Below are positions 4,990-5,176 of a stretch of 5,176 nucleotides of DNA, one piece after another. Source of the DNA: an uncultured Oscillospiraceae bacterium (lineage in GTDB: Bacteria; Bacillota; Clostridia; Oscillospirales; Acutalibacteraceae); the NCBI GenBank assembly GCA_900543305.1, contig UQQZ01000123.1:1-5176 (forward strand). Reading direction: 5' to 3'. Within the stretch, counting starts at the first letter, position 1. Each line of letters starts with the position of its first letter. Both the position numbers and the translations under genes were made by a program. The notes beneath the pieces were generated by a model, which did not search any database, had not been told where the DNA came from, and worked only from the letters and a program-made list of their open reading frames with translations.

Positions 4990-5176
4990 ATGTGTAACGG
5001 TAACTGCTCTTGGCTCATCATCATCCTGATCCTGCTGTGCTGCTGCGGTGGCAATGGCTTCTGCTCCAACAACAGCAACGACTGCGGTTGCGGTAACTGC
5101 GGCGGCTGCGGCTGCCCCGGCTGCGCCGGCTGTGCCGCCGCCATCCTGGCGGGCACGGCTCCGGTGAATGCGTGCG
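4990..5176 (+). CDS. Small cysteine/glycine-rich protein, truncated at window end
   Basis: The visible 62 residues begin MCNGNCSWLIIILILLCCCGG and continue as CxC/GxC-rich sequence. There are 14 cysteines: 2, 6, 17-19, 25, 32, 34, 37, 40, 42, 45, 48 and 62. A short hydrophobic run (W8-L16) follows the polar N-terminus and ends in a CCC cluster. From about 49 the sequence becomes Ala-rich and less cysteine-dense (AAAILAGTAPVNAC). The frame runs off the window, so length and C-terminus are unknown. Small proteins with this MCN..C.WLIII..LL.CC layout occur in gut Clostridia and are sometimes auto-named 'chorion class high-cysteine' proteins, but I know of no established function. The hydrophobic run is short for a membrane helix. 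Metal binding, disulfide cross-linking or a spore-surface role are guesses. The start is secured by the strong ribosome binding site. The gene is divergent from ctsR. The opposite-strand frame here is a codon-bias shadow. Confidence 0.8.
   Translation, partial: MCNGNCSWLIIILILLCCCGGNGFCSNNSNDCGCGNCGGCGCPGCAGCAAAILAGTAPVNAC

Noticed and set aside
4899..5156. 85-codon minus-strand frame rich in Pro/Gln/Leu
   Set aside because: It is the antisense of the Cys/Gly-rich gene. Its Pro-Gln repeats are merely the complement of GGC/TGC codons, and the plus strand has the strong ribosome binding site.
1..5176. CRISPR arrays, tRNA/rRNA genes, insertion sequences, attachment sites
   Set aside because: No spaced long direct repeats, no tRNA-like cloverleaf or rRNA sequence, and no transposase or terminal inverted repeats were seen.

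Overview
The window holds a complete class III heat-shock operon of the Bacillota type, ctsR-mcsA-mcsB-clpC, read on the minus strand from about 4776 down to about 150. It is flanked by a small unrecognised ORF on the left and a truncated, very cysteine-rich small protein on the right, both on the plus strand. The operon order, CtsR operators, strong AAGGAG/GGAGG ribosome binding sites and moderately GC-rich codon use suggest a Clostridia member, perhaps an Oscillospiraceae/Ruminococcaceae-like gut bacterium. That placement is an inference and the species cannot be named.

Layout: 1-153 is a plus-strand ORF of 50 codons that touches the window edge. 154-200 is a perfect 16-bp inverted repeat that can end transcription from both sides. 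203-2695 is clpC, 2701-3741 mcsB, 3734-4249 mcsA and 4263-4715 ctsR, all minus strand with gaps of 5 and 13 nt and one 8-nt overlap. 4716-4989 is the divergent control region. It contains a sigma-A promoter for ctsR bracketed by two perfect CtsR operators in opposite orientation, a triple CAATCTC repeat with an exact 10-nt period, and a promoter-like element for the plus-strand gene that resembles the mother-cell sporulation sigma factor (sigma-K/sigma-E) consensus. 4990-5176 is the start of the Cys-rich protein gene.

How the genes work together, from established knowledge of these families: CtsR represses its own operon. On heat or protein stress McsB, activated by the zinc-finger protein McsA, phosphorylates arginines on CtsR and on damaged proteins. 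The N-terminal domain of ClpC recognises the phosphoarginine mark and feeds the protein to ClpP. The residues needed for each step are visible here: the CtsR winged helix with an arginine in the Gly-rich wing, four CxxC pairs in McsA, the kinase motifs and RDxxRA allosteric motif in McsB, two VG(S/T)EH pockets, two Walker A/B sets and an LGF ClpP-docking loop in ClpC. The circuit therefore looks intact and conventional.

The less conventional parts are the control region and the flanking small genes. I do not see a clearly new multi-gene system.
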